From assembly GCF_030409055.1 (NCBI RefSeq), contig NZ_CP116619.1, positions 5,096,212 through 5,160,211 of the forward strand: a stretch of DNA of 64,000 bases, written 5' to 3'. The DNA is from Trichocoleus desertorum NBK24 (GTDB lineage: Bacteria; Cyanobacteriota; Cyanobacteriia; FACHB-46). The notes below the pieces were generated by a model that saw only the letters and a program-made list of their open reading frames with translations, searched no databases and was not told where the DNA came from. Position 1 is the stretch's first letter. Each line of letters opens with the position of its first letter. Made by a program: the position numbers and the translations under genes. This document shows, piece after piece, positions 17,977 through 26,730 of the stretch.

Positions 17977-19686
17977 ATGAGCTACCTCAATTTACTTTCT
18001 TTCCTTGGTATTTTTGGTCTTTGTGCGGTCGCCTGGTTATTTTCGGAGAATCGCAGCTTACGAGTTTTTCCGTGGCGAGTTGTGGTGTCGGGCATTTTGC
18101 TGCAACTCATTCTCGGTGCATTAGTATTTTTATTTCCACCCACTAGAGCCGCGCTCCAAGGATTTAGCAATTTGCTAGATGGGGTATTTTTGGCCGCAGA
18201 TACGGGCGCGAACTTTGTGTTTGGCAAGAATCTCGTCCCCCTGCCAGATCGACCTGCGGATGTCAACTTAGGCTATATTTTTGCCTTTCGGGCTTTGCCA
18301 ACAGTCATCTTCTTTTCTGGTTTAATGGCCTTGCTCTACAGCATTGGGGTCATTCAAGTTATTACTAATATCTTTGCCAAGGTGTTTTACGCCACCATGC
18401 GTCTGAGTGGAGCGGAAGCACTCAGCGGGGCTGCCAATATTTTTGTCGGCATTGAAGCGGCGATTGTCGTGAAGCCTTATTTGCCGAAGATGACTCGCAG
18501 TGAACTCTGCGCCATTCTGTCTTGTTGTTTTGGCACTGCTGCTTCCTCAACCCTAGCTATTTATGTCAGTTTTCTGCGACCTGTGTTTCCTAATATTTTG
18601 GGACACCTGGTTTCAGCGTCTATTATTGCGATTCCTGCCTGTTTTGTTTTATCAAAAATTTTAGTACCAGAAACTGAAGTTCCTTTAACGGCGGGTGGCA
18701 TCCCGATGGAATCCAAAGCCACAACTCGTAGGGAAGCAGCGGTTGTAGAGTCAGATTTTGAGGACGCGCCCAAGCATGAAACCGTAGGCGGAGAGCCAAT
18801 CGAGCGTGTTAGCCCAATGGACGCGGCCATTGTGGGGGCGTTGGATGGGGTCAAAATGGCGGTGGCGATCGCTGCTGTGCTGATCCTAATCTTAGGTTTG
18901 GTCTCCTTAATTAACCAGATTTTTAGAGCTTTAGCTGCGATTCCTGGCCCCATTGGGGATATTTTTAGCGTCATCACGTTGGCTAATATTGAGGGTGCCC
19001 TCTTTTTACCCCTCACCTTTTTGACTGGAGTCTCCTTGGATTGGAACGAACTGTGGGCATCCTCGGTGATTATCGGCCGCAGACTCCTAGAAACGGCGAT
19101 TCCTCCTTATCAAGCCTTGGCTACGGCAGCAGCTTTGCCAGGGGCAGAACGAGTCATTAGCGATCGCGCCGTTCTGATTATCAGCTACGCCCTATCTGGC
19201 TTTGCTCACTTAGCTTCAGTAGGAATCTTTGTGGGAGGCACGATCGCCCTGATTCCGTCTCGCCGCAAAGATATTTCAGAACTGGGTTGGAAGGCTTTAT
19301 TTGTCGGCACTTTGGCGACGATGATGATTGCGGCAGTCGCAGGTGTGTTTTACCAAGAAGGCAATGCCAGCATCTTAGGCGACCAACCTCCCGCTCAGAT
19401 TACCCCAGCCGTAACTCCTGCTGCTTCCCCCACTGCTTCCCCCACTAGCCCTGCGACTACTGTGGCCCCTGGTAGCCCCGCCGCAACTACCGCACCCACC
19501 ATTGCGCCAGCCACCATCCCGCCGACAGCACCAGCCACAGCTAGTCCTAGAGTCCAGGTCACGCCCCAAACTACGCCGACTGCTACGACTGCACCCACGA
19601 CAGCCCCAACAGCCGCACCCATAGTCGCACCCACAGGAGCTAATCCAGCTAGTAGAGCTACGCCCTCTGCGTCTCCACGCCCCTAG
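17977..19686 (+). CDS. concentrative nucleoside transporter (NupC family) with Pro/Thr/Ala tail
   Basis: This is a CNT-family cation-coupled nucleoside transporter. The first 460 residues hold about ten membrane helices with family motifs such as GAANIFVGIEAAIVVKPYL, MTRSELCAIL and SYALSGFAHLASVGIFVGG. A long cytoplasmic loop around residues 230-270 is charged. After the last helix (near residue 455) comes a tail of about 100 residues made almost only of Pro, Thr, Ala and Ser, which is unusual for the family. The gene has about 280 bases of noncoding sequence before it. The substrate is inferred from family only. Confidence 0.88.
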   Translation: MSYLNLLSFLGIFGLCAVAWLFSENRSLRVFPWRVVVSGILLQLILGALVFLFPPTRAALQGFSNLLDGVFLAADTGANFVFGKNLVPLPDRPADVNLGYIFAFRALPTVIFFSGLMALLYSIGVIQVITNIFAKVFYATMRLSGAEALSGAANIFVGIEAAIVVKPYLPKMTRSELCAILSCCFGTAASSTLAIYVSFLRPVFPNILGHLVSASIIAIPACFVLSKILVPETEVPLTAGGIPMESKATTRREAAVVESDFEDAPKHETVGGEPIERVSPMDAAIVGALDGVKMAVAIAAVLILILGLVSLINQIFRALAAIPGPIGDIFSVITLANIEGALFLPLTFLTGVSLDWNELWASSVIIGRRLLETAIPPYQALATAAALPGAERVISDRAVLIISYALSGFAHLASVGIFVGGTIALIPSRRKDISELGWKALFVGTLATMMIAAVAGVFYQEGNASILGDQPPAQITPAVTPAASPTASPTSPATTVAPGSPAATTAPTIAPATIPPTAPATASPRVQVTPQTTPTATTAPTTAPTAAPIVAPTGANPASRATPSASPRP

Positions 19687-19743
19687 TGCTTATCTAGCGG
19701 TCATGGGCGCGATCGCTCAGGCAATAGCTTGTAAAATCGGGAA

Positions 19744-20355
19744 ATGATGAATCCTGATCCTGAAGTTCGCCGTCTATTAGATATCATGCCTGCCTCCGGT
19801 CGCATGCTTTGCCGCATCGTGGACAAACCGGAGCAATCGCGGGTGATTAACTACTCTTATCCGGTGCCTTGGTCGCCTAATCGTCCAGTCTTCATCAACT
19901 TTGACCTGTGGAGTCAATTGTCCCGACCCCAGCGCGATCTAGCATTGTTGCGAGCGGTTAGCTGGTTAATAGGCATTAAGTGGTTTAAACCAGACCTCTA
20001 TCGCGGCTTGATATCGATTGGCCTAGTCGGTGCGGGTGTAGAGGCGTTACAGGGAGATGCGATCGGAGTTTTGATGGCAGGCAGTCTGGCTGCGATCGCG
20101 GGTACTCAAATCTGGCGCTCGACCCAAAGCTCTCAGCGAGAACTAGAAACCGATGAAGCGGCGGTTCGGGTGGCTTTGCGGCGAGGTTACACAGAAGCAG
20201 AAGCCGCTCGTCACTTGTTGGAAGCGATTGAAGCGGTGGCTCAAATTGAGGGCCGACTTCAGTTGAGTTTTACAGAACTAGTTCGTTGCCAGAATTTGCG
20301 GGCGATCGCTGGGTTATCTCCAGTTGGGACACCAGAAACCTTAAGGCAAGAATAG
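19744..20355 (+). CDS. DUF3318 domain protein
   Basis: This 203-residue protein matches what I know of the cyanobacterial DUF3318 family: it opens with DPEVRRLLDIMPASGRM and contains PVFINFDLWSQLSRPQRDLALLRAV. A hydrophobic stretch around residues 95-125 (LISIGLVGAGVEALQG, IGVLMAGSLAAIAG) could be one or two membrane segments. The C-terminal half is helical and charged. ATGATG at 19744 leaves the start ambiguous by one codon. It lies 57 bases after the transporter. The function of the family is unknown. Confidence 0.82.
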   Translation: MMNPDPEVRRLLDIMPASGRMLCRIVDKPEQSRVINYSYPVPWSPNRPVFINFDLWSQLSRPQRDLALLRAVSWLIGIKWFKPDLYRGLISIGLVGAGVEALQGDAIGVLMAGSLAAIAGTQIWRSTQSSQRELETDEAAVRVALRRGYTEAEAARHLLEAIEAVAQIEGRLQLSFTELVRCQNLRAIAGLSPVGTPETLRQE

Positions 20356-20367
20356 CTTTACCTATAG

Positions 20368-22161
20368 CTACTTCAGGCAATGGTAGAGCTGATAGCTGTA
20401 GCCATTGACGCCTGAATCAAGCTTTGGATCAGCCGCACAGCCTTTGGCTTGAAGGGAAGCGCTTAATGTTGATTCTGGATTCGTGTAGAAATTAACCAGC
20501 CACAAATCGAATGGTCTGGGGAGAGTAGCCAAGTTTTGCTGGAGAACTTGAGCTGATTGTTCGCAGGTAGTTTGTTTAGGATTGCAAGTCTGGTGCGCCA
20601 GCAAGAACTGAGGGGAGCCATTGGCTAAAGTGGTCGATCCGCCAGCGTGCCAAAATTCCCAAGCTAGTCCCATTAACTCTCCAGTTTGCACCAGGGTATT
20701 GTGCGTCGTGGCGATCAGCGTCGGCACCTGTGAGGTTGCTTGAATCACGGGTGCTAACAGATCGGGGCGATAGTACTTGCGATAGCCCAAGTTATTAGTC
20801 ACGGTTAAGCCGCTTAAGACTCCCATCAGCAACACGACCAGAATGGCTGGTTTGCCATATCTTTTGAAGGGTAGCCAGAGGCGCTGCCACTGGGGTGGTG
20901 AGAAACTATCTGTAGTTGTAGCACTAGAAGAATCTGAGTTCCAGATGGCTGCTAGACTTACGCCGACCAGAGCCATAACCGCTGGAAAATACATAAAGTT
21001 GTACCTGGCTCCACGGGTCAGATCGTTGCCCAAGCCGTAAGTAATGCCAAAGAGTAGCGCGATCGCCCCCAGCACAAATCCTACTAGCGTTTGCGTACCC
21101 ATGCCAGCTTCTAGACCTTGCCATTGAGCTTTGAGACCCCGATACAACAGAGGGATGGCCCAAATGAAGTAAAGGATCATGACTGCCCCAGAAGCGATCA
21201 CAATGGGTAACTGCTCAGCTTCCACGGGTAAGAGAGACAGCATCGTGATCCAGGCGGCTAAGGCTTGGAAAATGGGGTTAATCCAAGCCATGAGATTCCA
21301 GCGATCGCTCGTTCTAATCCACTCGGTGAGTTCGCTGTTATAAACGGACTGCAATACGGGAAGCCAAATTAGGCCGCCTACCATTGTGCCAATAGCCACT
21401 ACATAGATACGCCGCCAGTAAGGCCGCAACCCAGCGCCTGGGTCTTGGCGATTGTGGCTGATCACTTGCCCAAGGAGCACAAAAGCCTCGGCAAATAGCG
21501 TCAGACTGAAAAAATAGTGTGTGGCAATGCCCAAACTGTTGATTACGACCCAAACCAAGCCCAGCCAAATCGGTAAACGACGGCGATCGCGGAGGCATTG
21601 GTTCGCTGCGATAAAACAACTGAGCGATGCAATCACCCACAAAACTGACAAACTATAGTGCCTTGCCTCTTGCGCCAGAAAAAGGCCATAGGGAGACACC
21701 GCCATCATCATGGCCGCCAATTGTCCAGCCAAGCGGGAACCAAAAGCGAGCCAACCCAAGCCGAACATTGCGGGAATGGAGGCAACCCCAAATAAAGCAG
21801 GGAGCGATCGCGCTACCCAGGCCGAAACTAAACCGTTGTTGGGCGGAAATAGCTGCATCCACCAATGAGCCAAAACAAAATATAAAGGCGGATGGGTATC
21901 TTCGCTGATCAGGTGATGCAGGACGGCACCAGCGCCCAAAGTTGGATCAGGCTGAAGCGGCTCTAGAAGACTACGGATGTTAATGACTTGATCGAGGGGG
22001 ACGGTGCGATAGCTATGGCCCAAGCTATAAACCAATGTGGAAATTTCATCTGTCCACAATGACTTAGAAGCTAAGTGGTTAAAGCGTAGGGCTGCCCCCA
22101 GCAAGATCCATCCCAACAACAAACAAGGATGCAACCAACGACTATGGAAGAGAGCCTTCAA
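20368..22161 (-). CDS. integral-membrane glycosyltransferase (GT39/ArnT-like)
   Basis: This is a 597-residue polytopic protein of about a dozen helices, of the dolichyl/undecaprenyl-phosphate mannosyltransferase type (GT-C fold). The first luminal loop holds the family's acidic catalytic motif in SLWTDEISTLVY. TRGARYNFMYFPAVMALVG later fits the Arg-containing loop. The C-terminal 130 residues form a soluble domain with paired cysteines (HQTCNPKQTTCEQS, KGCAAD, YHCLK) that could form disulfides outside the membrane. Donor and acceptor are unknown. It is convergent with DUF3318 (12 bases between stops) and divergent from ilvE. Confidence 0.85.
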   Translation of the reverse strand: MKALFHSRWLHPCLLLGWILLGAALRFNHLASKSLWTDEISTLVYSLGHSYRTVPLDQVINIRSLLEPLQPDPTLGAGAVLHHLISEDTHPPLYFVLAHWWMQLFPPNNGLVSAWVARSLPALFGVASIPAMFGLGWLAFGSRLAGQLAAMMMAVSPYGLFLAQEARHYSLSVLWVIASLSCFIAANQCLRDRRRLPIWLGLVWVVINSLGIATHYFFSLTLFAEAFVLLGQVISHNRQDPGAGLRPYWRRIYVVAIGTMVGGLIWLPVLQSVYNSELTEWIRTSDRWNLMAWINPIFQALAAWITMLSLLPVEAEQLPIVIASGAVMILYFIWAIPLLYRGLKAQWQGLEAGMGTQTLVGFVLGAIALLFGITYGLGNDLTRGARYNFMYFPAVMALVGVSLAAIWNSDSSSATTTDSFSPPQWQRLWLPFKRYGKPAILVVLLMGVLSGLTVTNNLGYRKYYRPDLLAPVIQATSQVPTLIATTHNTLVQTGELMGLAWEFWHAGGSTTLANGSPQFLLAHQTCNPKQTTCEQSAQVLQQNLATLPRPFDLWLVNFYTNPESTLSASLQAKGCAADPKLDSGVNGYSYQLYHCLK

Positions 22162-22221
22162 TCAACACCGCCTCAGTGAACTAAAGGGGTAAAACCATAA
22201 AAATCGGGAAAGCCAGAATAG

Positions 22222-22227
22222 TATAAT
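22222..22227 (+). promoter_or_regulatory. probable -10 box of ilvE
   Basis: A consensus TATAAT lies at 22222-22227, and its last bases overlap an in-frame ATG at 22226. Transcription would begin around 22234, so that ATG cannot be translated and the downstream ATG at 22259 is the likely start. No clear -35 box is visible. Confidence 0.55.
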
Positions 22228-22258
22228 GGCTTTTCTACGAAGTGCGCTCCTTAGGTTT

Positions 22259-23170
22259 ATGCATAACTTTCTGCCCATCGCTTACTTTAGAAACCAGTTT
22301 GTGCCCTTTGGGGAAGCCAACCTTTCGATCGCAACTCACGCCCTACATTACGGAACTGGTGCGTTTGGTGGCTTAAGAGGCATTCCTGATCCTCAGAATG
22401 ATCAACAGTTCTTGTTGTTCCGCTTGGATGCCCACTGCAAAAGATTAAGTAGTAGTGCTAGGTTTCTCCATTACGATTTACCAGCCGACAAAATCCAGCA
22501 AATTTTAGTTGATTTCGTTAAAAAAAATAGGCCGACTACTTCCTTTTATATTCGTCCCTTTGTTTATACTTCTGACTTAGGAATTGCTCCTAGACTGCAC
22601 AATATTGAAAAAGACTTTTTTGTTTATGGCTTAGAGTTGGGAGATTATTTATCTCCGGAAGGCGTGAGCTGCCGCATTAGCTCTTGGTATCGCCAAGAAG
22701 ACCGCAGCTTACCGTTGCGTGGCAAGATTAGCGGTGCATACATCACTTCTTCTCTAGCTAAAACTGAAGCAGTGGAATCTGGCTTTGATGAAGCGATTTT
22801 GATGAATTCTCAGGGCAAAGTCAGCGAAGCTTCAGGCATGAATATCTTTGTGGTGAGAAATGGCAAAATCATTACGCCAGGATTTGACCAAGATATTCTG
22901 GAAGGTATCACCAGAGACAGCATTTTAACCGTTGCCCGTGACTTAGGCATTGAAGTGGTTGAGCGATCGCTCGACAAATCGGAGTTGTTTGCTGCTGATG
23001 AAGTATTTCTCAGCGGTACTGCGGCTAAGATTACCCCTGTCAAGCGAGTCGAGAATTATCACTTATCTACCGAACGACCCATCACAGAAAAACTTAGAGA
23101 CAAACTAACTGCTATTACCGAAAACCGCGATCCAAACTACCAAGATTGGGTGTTTCCTATTTCTGTGTAA
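22259..23170 (+). CDS. ilvE: branched-chain amino acid aminotransferase
   Basis: This is a fold-type IV PLP aminotransferase of 303 residues that makes Val, Ile and Leu from their 2-oxo acids. Visible motifs are THALHYGTGAFGGLRG, RFLHYDLP, the PLP lysine in SSLAKTEAVESGFDEAI, GKVSEASGMNIFVV and FLSGTAAKITPVK. The start MHNFLPIAYF at 22259 matches the usual family start. The alternative ATG 33 bases upstream lies inside a TATAAT box. An A-tract hairpin follows the stop. Confidence 0.94.
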   Translation: MHNFLPIAYFRNQFVPFGEANLSIATHALHYGTGAFGGLRGIPDPQNDQQFLLFRLDAHCKRLSSSARFLHYDLPADKIQQILVDFVKKNRPTTSFYIRPFVYTSDLGIAPRLHNIEKDFFVYGLELGDYLSPEGVSCRISSWYRQEDRSLPLRGKISGAYITSSLAKTEAVESGFDEAILMNSQGKVSEASGMNIFVVRNGKIITPGFDQDILEGITRDSILTVARDLGIEVVERSLDKSELFAADEVFLSGTAAKITPVKRVENYHLSTERPITEKLRDKLTAITENRDPNYQDWVFPISV

Positions 23171-23182
23171 CCCAAAAGCAAC

Positions 23183-23209
23183 AAAAAACCCCCAGCCATA
23201 GCCAGGGGT
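23183..23209. repeat. A-tract/GC hairpin after ilvE
   Basis: A run of six A is followed by an ACCCC...GGGGT stem (23188-23192 with 23205-23209) and then CAATC. The T-run side is on the minus strand, opposite to ilvE. A closely similar element follows the lipoprotein gene at 28253-28279. Confidence 0.6.
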
Positions 23210-23343
23210 CACAATCAGGGTGCATCTACCACTCTTTCTTTCTGGACTGCCCGACTCTCATCCGGAAAGTTTCTTGAGATAGAGCGATCGCCGTTGCAGA
23301 TTCACTAAACTGGCGCATAGGACAGCATCCAGGAGGGAATTCG

Positions 23344-24048
23344 ATGCGAACACTAGCAGTAGACATTGGCGGCAGTGGTGTCAAGGTGATGGTGTTGGAT
23401 GAGGCGGGCCATGCGCTAACCGAGCGATCGCGGGTGGAAACGCCTCAACCTCCTATTCCAGATGCCGTAATTGCGGCGATCGCCCAGTTAACCGAGAGCC
23501 AAGGTGAGTTCGATCGCGTTTCTGTGGGCTTTCCTGGTGTGGTGCGGAATGGGGTGACGGCAACGGCTGTGAATCTTGACCCTAGCTGGATTGGTTTTGA
23601 TCTGGCAACTGGATTATCTCAGCGTTTAACTAAACCTGTGCGGGTAATCAATGATGCTGATATGCAAGGTATGGGCGCGATCGCAGGTAAAGGGGTAGAA
23701 CTTGTGATCACCCTGGGTACTGGCTTCGGCTCGGCTCTGTTTGTCAATGGTCATTTGGTGCCCAACCTGGAGATGGGACATCATGAGTTTCGCAATGAGG
23801 AAACCTACGAGCAACAGTTAGGCAGAGAAGCGCTCGATCGTGTGGGGAAAAAGAAGTGGAACCGTCGCTTAGAAAAGGCGATCGCGTCTTTAGAGCATTT
23901 GTTTAATTATGATGCACTCTACATCGGCGGCGGCAATACTGACAAAATCGCCTTTGAGTTACCCGCCAATGTCAAAATTGTTCCCAATGTGACTGGTCTT
24001 TTTGGTGGCATTGCTTTGTGGCGTGATGTGTCTGATCAACTGCCCTAA
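23344..24048 (+). CDS. ROK-family polyphosphate glucokinase-like protein
   Basis: This is a 234-residue ROK kinase. The N-terminal phosphate motif is VDIGGSGVK, the catalytic Asp is in RVINDADMQGMGAI, ITLGTGFGSALFVNG is the ATP-loop motif, and MGHHEF resembles the MGHHxF glucose-binding motif of PpgK. The family phosphorylates glucose with polyphosphate or ATP. A strong AGGAGGG precedes the start. There is no HTH domain, so it is an enzyme and not a NagC-type repressor. It is followed 12 bases later by DUF486, probably in one transcript. Confidence 0.87.
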   Translation: MRTLAVDIGGSGVKVMVLDEAGHALTERSRVETPQPPIPDAVIAAIAQLTESQGEFDRVSVGFPGVVRNGVTATAVNLDPSWIGFDLATGLSQRLTKPVRVINDADMQGMGAIAGKGVELVITLGTGFGSALFVNGHLVPNLEMGHHEFRNEETYEQQLGREALDRVGKKKWNRRLEKAIASLEHLFNYDALYIGGGNTDKIAFELPANVKIVPNVTGLFGGIALWRDVSDQLP

Positions 24049-24060
24049 CCCTGTCTAGCT

Positions 24061-24405
24061 ATGCTCAAACCAGTCGTGCTTTTGCTGGTCTCCAATATCT
24101 TTATGACCTTCGCTTGGTATGGTCATTTGAAAGATCTCAAGGCGGCTCCGCTTTGGATCGCGATTGTTGCTAGTTGGGCGATCGCTTTTTTTGAATACTG
24201 TTTCCAGGTACCCGCCAACCGCATCGGTATAACCTATTTCAGTCTGCCCCAACTCAAAGTGTTGCAGGAAATTATCACGATGCTGGTGTTCGCAGGATTT
24301 AGCGTGGCTTACATGAAGGTGCCTCTGACCCGTAACTATTTCTTTGCAGCCATGCTCCTTGCAGGTGCAGCCTACCTAATCTTCAGCGAAAAACCACAAC
24401 GTTAG
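24061..24405 (+). CDS. DUF486 family membrane protein
   Basis: This 114-residue protein has four membrane helices. The family motif is NIFMTFAWYGHLK in helix 1, and FFEYCFQVPANRIG lies after helix 2. DUF486 proteins resemble small multidrug-resistance (DMT) transporters, but their substrate is unknown. It begins 12 bases after the glucokinase gene and likely shares its promoter. A short interval then separates it from the convergent membrane-protein gene. Confidence 0.86.
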   Translation: MLKPVVLLLVSNIFMTFAWYGHLKDLKAAPLWIAIVASWAIAFFEYCFQVPANRIGITYFSLPQLKVLQEIITMLVFAGFSVAYMKVPLTRNYFFAAMLLAGAAYLIFSEKPQR

Positions 24406-24421
24406 CGAATTCATCGTTGTC

Positions 24422-25321
24422 TTATTTCCACTCTTCAACCTCCCAAAACCAGTGATCCTGAAGCTTTGTGCGGCTGCGATACCAAGGACCAGGCAAGTCA
24501 GAAGAAGCTTCTTGTAGACGCTGATATTCTTCTGGCGTAATAGATATATCCTGTTTATCCGAGCGGTAAAGGAAAGAAGAATCTCCATCCAGTCCCCCAA
24601 ACTGGCAAAAGTCCAACATTCTTACCCCAGAATTTTCTTGAGTTAAAACAGTCCCGCAAGGACTGAGATACTGATAGCGGCGGGACAATTTAACCAAAAA
24701 TTGATGACCTTGATGTATAGATTGTTTAGTAAGAGGTTCTAGTTGTACCTGCTCCTGTTCAACGAGCTTAACAATCTGTTCAAAGGAGTTCACATGCAGC
24801 CCAAAATTGGCAGTTGAAGGATACCCCCAATACAAAAGATGAGAGCCAATTATGAAAAAGATTGTGCTAATGGTAGCTAAGATGCGCCATGCGTAGGGCT
24901 GCACTGCATGAGGTAAGCTTCTAAACTGTGAAACTGCTTGTGAACCAAACCACATCAGCGCAATTGCCATTACGCAAACTTCAGTAGGCCACAGCCTAGA
25001 GCCTTTGACTAAGGCCATTGTCATAGTAACCACAAATGTAATTGCCAAAACTAAACTTGTTGATTGAATCAGATTGGCGATCGTTTTACGCCGTAAATCC
25101 TGACCCTGGTTTTCAACCCGTAAGTAGGCTGGCCAAACCGACAGGAATGCTACAAATAGCAGATCCAGAAGCAACAATGAGACAAACTCACTCCCTGCGA
25201 TCGGCAGGAGGGCATTAATGTGAGTCAATCGAAACAACAACTGAGTGCAGCCCATACTGAGCAGCACTGTCCAGATCAACCGAAATCGCTGTTTCTCTAA
25301 CGCATCCAAACCTTTTTCCAT
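24422..25321 (-). CDS. membrane protein of unknown function (299 aa)
   Basis: This 299-residue protein has about five predicted helices in the first 150 residues (for example TVLLSMGCTQLLFRL, FVSLLLLDLLFVAFLSVWPAYL, LATISTIFFIIGSHLLYWG). It ends in a soluble C-terminal domain of about 125 residues with two Cys (SPCGTVL, DFCQFGG). No family is recognised. DNA composition here is AT-richer than in the flanking genes, and there is no full HIP1 site in the second half. It is convergent with DUF486 and divergent from the three-gene cassette. Confidence 0.7.
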   Translation of the reverse strand: MEKGLDALEKQRFRLIWTVLLSMGCTQLLFRLTHINALLPIAGSEFVSLLLLDLLFVAFLSVWPAYLRVENQGQDLRRKTIANLIQSTSLVLAITFVVTMTMALVKGSRLWPTEVCVMAIALMWFGSQAVSQFRSLPHAVQPYAWRILATISTIFFIIGSHLLYWGYPSTANFGLHVNSFEQIVKLVEQEQVQLEPLTKQSIHQGHQFLVKLSRRYQYLSPCGTVLTQENSGVRMLDFCQFGGLDGDSSFLYRSDKQDISITPEEYQRLQEASSDLPGPWYRSRTKLQDHWFWEVEEWK

Positions 25322-25692
25322 AAGCCCGTTTTAATAGCTTTTGTGGAGTGTGCCCAAACAGCCAACGGTACTCTCCTATTACATAAATTGACATCACTAT
25401 CCCATTGCTGCTCCATCAATCCTTGAGTTACTCATTATGTTGATAGCGCACTATCAATCTCAGGTGTACTACCTATGCAAAAATGGGTTTAATAAACTTT
25501 CCTTACAGTAAGACTGAAATTTAATAATTTTGGCAAAGAGTGTGTAGAAGTCTAACTAATTTCAATACATTTAGTAATAATGGGCATAAGTTTAGAGAAT
25601 GATGCTGTCCTAAGAGTCAGTTCTATGAAGTTGTTAAGCTGCATATCACCTCTTCAATTTTGCCAAGCTATCAATTCTTTAGGAGATAGCTA
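25322..25692. other. AT-rich intergenic region upstream of the three-gene cassette
   Basis: This 371-base divergent gap has a perfect 7-bp palindrome, TTGATAG-CGCA-CTATCAA at 25440-25457, which is a possible operator. It also has several AT-rich stretches that could be promoters. A TAGGAG Shine-Dalgarno stands before the first cassette gene. No further gene is seen. Confidence 0.5.
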
Positions 25693-26277
25693 ATGGCATC
25701 TAAAGACGAACTTCAAAGCAGTTTGAAGGAAAAGTTTGGCATCAACAAAAATATTAGTCAAGCTCTGACTAAAGAAGAATGTGAAAGACTATTTGATCTT
25801 CTTTGCAATGAACCGAGTGCTGAAAAGCTTGTTAGCTCTTTTGCTGACAAGAACTCTAGCTTGGGCCGTAATAATGCGACTTATGCTAGGGCACGCAATC
25901 AAGCCGAACGGAAGTTTGAGACTTTACAAGCGGAATATCAACAATTAGAGAAATCTATCGAGTCTATAGAAGTAGCCAAGGTAGATCTCGAAAAGAGAAA
26001 GAGAATCCTGGGGGAAGAACAGAAAAAGCTTGAGGCCGAAGTCCAAGATCTCTCCTCACTAAACCAATCTTTAAAGTCTAATGTTCAAACTCTAACAACT
26101 CAAAATGACGAGTTGACAGTAGCCAATACACAGCTAAAGAAGGAAAACAAAGATCTAAAGAACATAGTCGATCAGATCAGACTTCGGTTAGCGAGAGACA
26201 CCAAAATGCTTTTGCAGTATGAAGACAGCGAAATCAAAAAAGCTGTTATTAGGTTATTTAGATGGACACTAGGCTAA
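25693..26277 (+). CDS. coiled-coil protein, first gene of an unrecognised cassette (194 aa)
   Basis: The N-terminal 70 residues form a small helical domain (LTKEECERLFDLLCNEP, EKLVSSFADKNSSLGRNN). Residues 70-165 form a long heptad-rich coiled coil (QAERKFETLQAEYQQLEKS onward, with L/I/V at regular spacing). The short C-terminus is basic and aromatic (VIRLFRWTLG). A good TAGGAG precedes the ATG. I do not recognise the family. Twelve bases separate it from the next gene, and the whole cassette lacks HIP1 sites, which suggests acquired DNA. Confidence 0.75.
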   Translation: MASKDELQSSLKEKFGINKNISQALTKEECERLFDLLCNEPSAEKLVSSFADKNSSLGRNNATYARARNQAERKFETLQAEYQQLEKSIESIEVAKVDLEKRKRILGEEQKKLEAEVQDLSSLNQSLKSNVQTLTTQNDELTVANTQLKKENKDLKNIVDQIRLRLARDTKMLLQYEDSEIKKAVIRLFRWTLG

Positions 26278-26289
26278 GGAATTGAGCTA

Positions 26290-26730
26290 ATGGCAAGCAA
26301 GAAAAGCCAAAAAAGAAATTTCAATGGTATGAGTTATAGCGAGCTTCAGCGTGCTAACTCAGCGAACCGAGAGAAGCTCAATTCAGAAAACAAAAAGTGG
26401 CTAAAAGAGAATGGCTACAAAAATGTTGGTTGGGATAATGTCATTAAGCTGTATCAGCAGATCGAGGAAATTCTCAACAAAGCTCAGTTTGAGGATATGA
26501 GCTTGGAGGAATTGTTCTTAGAAGCTGACCGAATTGGGAGCAAATACCTCACTTCTCAAGAGATAGAAGAGTTTAATCAACAACTATCTAAGGAAGTTGC
26601 TGAGATTGGAGAGCTGATTGATCAGCAGTTTCCTGATACTGAAGTAGAGGTAATTGACTATAGCCAGAAGCCGAGCCAGAAACCTCAGAAAAAACGCAAT
26701 CAAAAAACGTACCGAACCGCAAAACTCTAG
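26290..26730 (+). CDS. small charged helical protein, second cassette gene (146 aa)
   Basis: This is a lysine- and glutamate-rich protein without membrane segments. Residues 40-60 read WLKENGYKNVGWDNVIKLY. Residues 69-90 contain MSLEELFLEADRIGSKYLTS, which closely resembles residues 10-30 of the HNH protein encoded next. The C-terminus is a basic Pro/Gln/Lys tail (QKPSQKPQKKRNQK) that may bind nucleic acid or a partner. Its stop codon TAG shares one base with the GTG start of the HNH gene, so translation is coupled. Function is unknown. Confidence 0.72.
   Translation: MASKKSQKRNFNGMSYSELQRANSANREKLNSENKKWLKENGYKNVGWDNVIKLYQQIEEILNKAQFEDMSLEELFLEADRIGSKYLTSQEIEEFNQQLSKEVAEIGELIDQQFPDTEVEVIDYSQKPSQKPQKKRNQKTYRTAKL

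Noticed and set aside
19375..19634. Gly/Ala/Val-rich open frames antisense to the NupC tail
   Set aside because: They are the mirror of the Pro/Thr/Ala tail codons and carry no independent signal.
23344..24048. ROK protein as a sugar-responsive repressor
   Set aside because: It has no N-terminal helix-turn-helix and shows kinase motifs with the catalytic Asp.
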